Below are positions 6,689 to 9,473 of a stretch of DNA of 9,473 bases, piece by piece. Below the pieces are notes generated by a model. That model searched no databases and had not been told where the DNA came from. It saw only the letters and a list, made by a program, of their open reading frames with translations. Position numbers and translations under genes: made by a program. Source of the stretch: Bacteroidota bacterium (GTDB lineage: Bacteria; Bacteroidota; Ignavibacteria; Kapaibacteriales; UBA2268); assembly GCA_024280675.1 (NCBI GenBank), contig JAJRPT010000216.1, positions 1 through 9,473 of the forward strand. The letters are read 5' to 3'. How positions within the stretch are numbered: the stretch's first letter is position 1; each line of letters opens with the position of its first letter.

Positions 6689-7209
6689 TGAGATGGCTTA
6701 AAGAAGTGCTGATAATAATAATTGCCTCGGTTTTGTTAGCCTTTGTTTACAATTATTTTTCTCCAAAGAGCCTTGATTTAATTCCAATTCCTCCAGAGAT
6801 TGTCTCAGATGATGATTTGGTGATAAAGAAAAGTGGGGAGGAGGCTAAACAAAAAGCAGAAGGCATTGAGAAGACAGTAAGTTATGAGCAGGTAAAGGCT
6901 AGGGTTTCTGACCCTAATGTATTAATCATCGACGCACGTAGTCCTGAGGATTACCAGAAATCTCACATAGGCAGTGCCATTAATATTTTCCCTTATGCCG
7001 ATGAAGATGTTTATATGGAGAAGATTTTCACTGAAATCCCAGAGGGCAAGCTCTATATAATTTATTGTAATGGTGGGTCTTGCGATCTTTCTCATAAACT
7101 TGCCGAAGATATGTCGTTGGCTGGCTACGAAAATATTTTCATATTCGTCGGCGGGTGGGAAGAGTGGGAGGCAAAAGGAGGCAAAAGGAAATATTCATCT
7201 GGGCAATGA
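6685..7209 (+). CDS. Membrane-anchored rhodanese-domain protein
   Basis: 174 residues. An N-terminal membrane segment (about 7-24, VLIIIIASVLLAFVYNYF) follows a positively charged end (RWLK), so the rhodanese domain should face the periplasm. A linker leads to a single rhodanese fold at about 65-165: VSYEQVKARV, VLIIDARSPEDYQKSHIGSAINI (with the family DxRxxxxYxxxHIxGAxNI pattern), IIYCNGGSC with Cys128 as the likely persulfide-carrying residue, and a closing FVGGWEEWEAKGG. A second cysteine (Cys133) in the active-site loop is unusual. Rhodaneses move sulfane sulfur; the acceptor here is unknown. The start overlaps the J-domain gene. The last part of the gene (7021 onward) is duplicated to the right of the R-M pair, but this left copy is complete. 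A 10-bp tandem repeat sits at 7167-7186. Confidence 0.85.
   Translation: MMRWLKEVLIIIIASVLLAFVYNYFSPKSLDLIPIPPEIVSDDDLVIKKSGEEAKQKAEGIEKTVSYEQVKARVSDPNVLIIDARSPEDYQKSHIGSAINIFPYADEDVYMEKIFTEIPEGKLYIIYCNGGSCDLSHKLAEDMSLAGYENIFIFVGGWEEWEAKGGKRKYSSGQ
7021..7141 (+). repeat. Left copy of long direct repeat flanking the R-M pair
   Basis: By base-by-base reading it is identical over 121 bases to 9353-9473 at a constant offset of 2332. The base before it differs (G at 7020, A at 9352), which fixes the 5' boundary. The 3' boundary is unknown because the other copy is cut by the window end. It corresponds to rhodanese codons 113-152 plus one base, in the intact gene. Confidence 0.97.
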
Positions 7210-9352
7210 ATAATTTTATTTTGTAAATTGTGGCATGAAACAAATCCCATTTATTGCATTAGATAATACTTTTGGAAAAAGTAATATTGGCAAATTGCCA
7301 TTTCCTACACCATTAAAACATAAATTTACTTTTATAGATTTATTTGCTGGTATTGGTGGCTTCAGAATAGCTATGCAAAATCATGGTGGCAAATGTGTGT
7401 TCACAAGTGAATGGGACAAACATTGCCAACAAACCTACATGGCAAATTATGGCGAAATCCCTTTTGGTGACATAAGTAAAATTGATAAAAACATTATACC
7501 TAAGCACGATATCCTTTGTGCAGGTTTTCCATGCCAAGCTTTTTCAATTGCTGGGAGGCGCAAAGGTTTTAAAGATATAAGAGGTACAATGTTCTTTGAA
7601 ATTGCTGAGATTATAAATTTAAAAAAGCCAAAAGTTATTTTCTTAGAAAATGTAAAGAATTTGCAATCGCACGACAGTGGAAAAACATTTAGAACTATGA
7701 TGGACATTTTAGAATGTAAATTTGGTTATAAAATGTTTTACAAGGTGCTAAACTCTTCTAAACATGCAAATATTCCTCAAAATAGAGAGCGGATATTTAT
7801 GCTTGGATTCGACCCAAATCAAGTTGATAATTATAAACTTTTTAATTTTCCAGAAGAAATTGAACTAACTAAAACTATTCACGATATTTTAATCTCATCA
7901 AAACAGGACGACTATTTTTATTATAAGCAGAATCAAAAGTACTACTCAACTTTAAAGAAATCAATGACTTCCAAAGATACTGTGTATCAATGGAGGAGGG
8001 TTTATGTTAGAGAGAACAAAAGTAATTTATGCCCAACTTTGACAGCTAATATGGGAACAGGCGGTCACAATGTTCCGTTGATAAAGGATAAATATGGGAT
8101 TAGAAAACTCACACCAAAAGAATGTTTTTTGTTTCAAGGCTACCCAGAAGACTTTATCTTACCTGAGATAGCTAGAAGTAAATTATACATACAAGCAGGC
8201 AACTCAGTTACTGTTCCATTGATAAAAAGAATTACCGAAAGAATATTGGAAGTATTATGATTCCTTTCGCTCAACAAAATCTTGGCAAGAATGAAGAGTA
8301 TATTAAATTTTTAGAGATGTTTAGCAACTTATCTAATTTATTCTCAGATAGTAAAATACCTTATTTACATTACAGGATTGCAGAAAATCTTTTCTGCAAG
8401 TGCTATGGTGCAGAGAATTTATCAAGAAGTGACACTGCCTTTGATGCAAGTATTGGAAAATTAGGGGTCGGTTTAAAAACATTTACAATTAGCTCTTCTA
8501 ACAGTAGAGAGAAAATTGCAGAATTTAACAAGCTCTACCCAAAAATTAAACACCTTGATGATACAGCTTTTATAAAAAACATCTCAAAATTTAGAAATGA
8601 TAGAATAAGCTTAGCAAAAAGGCTTTATAATATTGATAACTCAATATATCATATTGTTGGGAGAAGAGAAAATGAAATTGTTTTATTTGAAACAGATTAT
8701 GATCAAATTAAAATTGATTCTTTAGAATTTATAGAAAAATCAAAAGCAAGTACATTTTATACAGATACGGTAAATGAGTATAACTTTAATTTTTCAAAAA
8801 GTACACTATACAGAAAGTTTAAAATTCCTAATACTGCTTATTCGTTTCCTGTTGAAATATTAAATGATCCTTATGATTTACTATTTGAATTAATTGAATA
8901 TTCAAAGCTTAAGAATGCAAAAGAAGAATACGTCATACTCCCACTTTATGGAAGAGGTAGAAAAGTATTTGAAAGAAGCGGGCTTAACGCTTGGAATGCA
9001 GGAGGAAGGGAAAGGGATTCAAGTGAAATGTATATTCCAAACCCTGTTGAGTTAAGAAGATTATTCCCAGATTTCTTCCCACCAATTGAAGAGCCATTTA
9101 AGTTGATTACTCCTAGCAAAGACGTGCTAATTGCTAAAATTAGCCAACAAGATGGGAAAGCTTTAATGACAAATCCAAATAAATCAATATCGGATTGGTT
9201 GCTTAGAAAAGTTTTATTATTGAAAGTTGGCGATTTAGCAACCATTAGACATTTGGATAATTTAGGGTTTGATAGTGTTAGAATTACTAAATTAAAATCA
9301 CATGAATATAAAATTGATATTGCCCCCACTGGAAGTTACGAAAAATTTATAA
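7210..9352 (+). mobile_element. Restriction-modification insertion bounded by long target duplication
   Basis: The methyltransferase and endonuclease genes fill the space between the two repeat copies. The right boundary is exact (9352/9353). The left boundary is only bracketed between 7142 and the methyltransferase start at 7235, and 7210 is a nominal choice. No transposase, integrase, terminal inverted repeat or short target duplication is visible. Sampled 60-base lines inside give about 23% (from 8641) and 32% (from 7621) GC by hand count, against 47% in a line of the PLP gene (from 4861), in keeping with acquired DNA. Confidence 0.75.
7235..8260 (+). CDS. Type II DNA (cytosine-5-)-methyltransferase
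   Basis: 341 residues, a normal length for a stand-alone C5-cytosine methyltransferase. Conserved blocks in order: motif I FIDLFAGIGGFRIAMQ (33-48, AdoMet binding); motif IV GFPCQAFSIAG (97-107), with Cys100 as the catalytic nucleophile; motif VI FLENVKN (136-142), with the ENV glutamate 138; motif VIII QNRERIFMLGF (182-192); motif IX RKLTPKECFLFQGYP (290-304); and motif X QAGNSVTVPLI (320-330). The recognition region lies at about 193-289 and holds RRVYVRENKSNLCPTLT and ANMGTGGHNVPLI. From memory the latter resembles enzymes reading GCSGC/GCNGC-like sites, but specificity is not readable with confidence. It protects host DNA against the paired nuclease. Its stop overlaps the nuclease start (ATGA, 8257-8260), so the two are co-translated. 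No controller protein gene or Vsr gene is present. Confidence 0.93.
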   Translation: MKQIPFIALDNTFGKSNIGKLPFPTPLKHKFTFIDLFAGIGGFRIAMQNHGGKCVFTSEWDKHCQQTYMANYGEIPFGDISKIDKNIIPKHDILCAGFPCQAFSIAGRRKGFKDIRGTMFFEIAEIINLKKPKVIFLENVKNLQSHDSGKTFRTMMDILECKFGYKMFYKVLNSSKHANIPQNRERIFMLGFDPNQVDNYKLFNFPEEIELTKTIHDILISSKQDDYFYYKQNQKYYSTLKKSMTSKDTVYQWRRVYVRENKSNLCPTLTANMGTGGHNVPLIKDKYGIRKLTPKECFLFQGYPEDFILPEIARSKLYIQAGNSVTVPLIKRITERILEVL

Positions 9353-9366
9353 AAGATTTTCACTGA
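8257..9366 (+). CDS. Type II restriction endonuclease with NgoFVII-like B3 C-terminal domain
   Basis: 369 residues, directly after and overlapping the methyltransferase, which is the main evidence for its role. The C-terminal part (about 240-354) holds SGLNAWNAGGRERDSSEMYIP, then LFPDFFPP, GKALMTNPNKSISDWLLRKVL and a final HEYKIDI strand. This fits the C-terminal B3-like DNA-binding region of NgoFVII-type nucleases as I remember it. The N-terminal part does not show the HxK(x4)D phospholipase-D motif expected of NgoFVII/BfiI nucleases. Instead it has AENLFCKCYG (42-51), FDAS (62-65) and GVGLKTF (70-76), where Asp63 and Lys74, perhaps with Glu43, could form a PD-(D/E)xK-like site. The stop TGA (9364-9366) and the last three to four residues (KDFH) come from the duplicated rhodanese sequence. 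The protein may thus be slightly altered at its C-terminus compared with relatives. Specificity is unknown; presumably the same as the paired methyltransferase. Confidence 0.8.
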   Translation: MIPFAQQNLGKNEEYIKFLEMFSNLSNLFSDSKIPYLHYRIAENLFCKCYGAENLSRSDTAFDASIGKLGVGLKTFTISSSNSREKIAEFNKLYPKIKHLDDTAFIKNISKFRNDRISLAKRLYNIDNSIYHIVGRRENEIVLFETDYDQIKIDSLEFIEKSKASTFYTDTVNEYNFNFSKSTLYRKFKIPNTAYSFPVEILNDPYDLLFELIEYSKLKNAKEEYVILPLYGRGRKVFERSGLNAWNAGGRERDSSEMYIPNPVELRRLFPDFFPPIEEPFKLITPSKDVLIAKISQQDGKALMTNPNKSISDWLLRKVLLLKVGDLATIRHLDNLGFDSVRITKLKSHEYKIDIAPTGSYEKFIKDFH

Positions 9367-9473
9367 AATCCCAGAGGGCAAGCTCTATATAATTTATTGT
9401 AATGGTGGGTCTTGCGATCTTTCTCATAAACTTGCCGAAGATATGTCGTTGGCTGGCTACGAAAATATTTTCA
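9353..9473 (+). pseudogene. Right copy of direct repeat: headless 3' fragment of the rhodanese gene
   Basis: Identical to 7021-7141 and running off the window end. In the rhodanese frame it encodes residues 113-152, including both active-loop cysteines, but it lacks the membrane anchor and the first half of the fold. A TAA (9350-9352) lies in this frame immediately before it, so it cannot be translated as a fusion from upstream. The first 14 bases also serve as the end of the endonuclease gene in another frame. If the duplication model is right, the native DNA downstream of the rhodanese gene continues after this copy. Confidence 0.9.

Noticed and set aside
8946..9329. 127-codon open frame on the minus strand across the endonuclease gene
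   Set aside because: It lies fully inside a gene supported by an ATGA overlap with its partner and by recognisable C-terminal motifs; its translation shows no domain or signal and is best explained as a shadow frame.
7021..9473. Composite transposon or IS element flanked by direct repeats
   Set aside because: The repeats are pieces of a host rhodanese gene, not IS ends; there is no transposase, recombinase or terminal inverted repeat between or within them.

Overview
The window looks like chromosome of a Bacteroidota / FCB-group bacterium (possibly near Ignavibacteria, Chlorobi or Kapabacteria; this is inference). The signs are moderately AT-rich DNA, A-rich leaders instead of clear Shine-Dalgarno sites, a large OmpA protein with a propeller of PD40/WD40-like repeats, an ASH/choice-of-anchor-D-like surface-protein remnant, and an exact TAnnTTTG promoter element. 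No tRNA, rRNA, CRISPR array or transposase was seen.

Left part (1-2068): a run-off 3' coding end with a weak reverse-transcriptase-like motif; a decayed surface-protein fragment (139-504) open upstream of any start codon and broken by an internal TAG; an intact saccharopine dehydrogenase family gene (562-1887); and a frameshifted remnant of the C-terminus of leucyl-tRNA synthetase (about 1896-2068).

Middle part (2065-6175): an OmpA-family protein with TPR-like, propeller, carboxypeptidase-regulatory-like and OmpA modules (the order seen in PorE of the type IX secretion system) on the minus strand; divergently from it a PLP enzyme of the cystathionine gamma-synthase / methionine gamma-lyase family; then a convergent small exported stalk-domain protein. 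The two convergent stop codons lie inside one short inverted repeat.

Right part (6305-9473): a J-domain protein and a membrane-anchored rhodanese form a translationally coupled pair. Directly after them sits a type II restriction-modification pair: a C5-cytosine methyltransferase and a restriction endonuclease with an NgoFVII-like C-terminus, overlapping by ATGA. This pair is more AT-rich than its surroundings.

The most striking observation is that the R-M pair lies between two identical direct copies of a rhodanese segment (7021-7141 and 9353-9473). The second copy is cut by the window edge, so the repeat is at least 121 bp. The full rhodanese gene is kept on the left, and a headless 3' fragment lies on the right. 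The endonuclease reading frame runs into the right copy and takes its last residues and its stop codon from it in a different frame. This is the footprint expected of insertion with long target duplication, a mechanism proposed for R-M gene mobility without a transposase.
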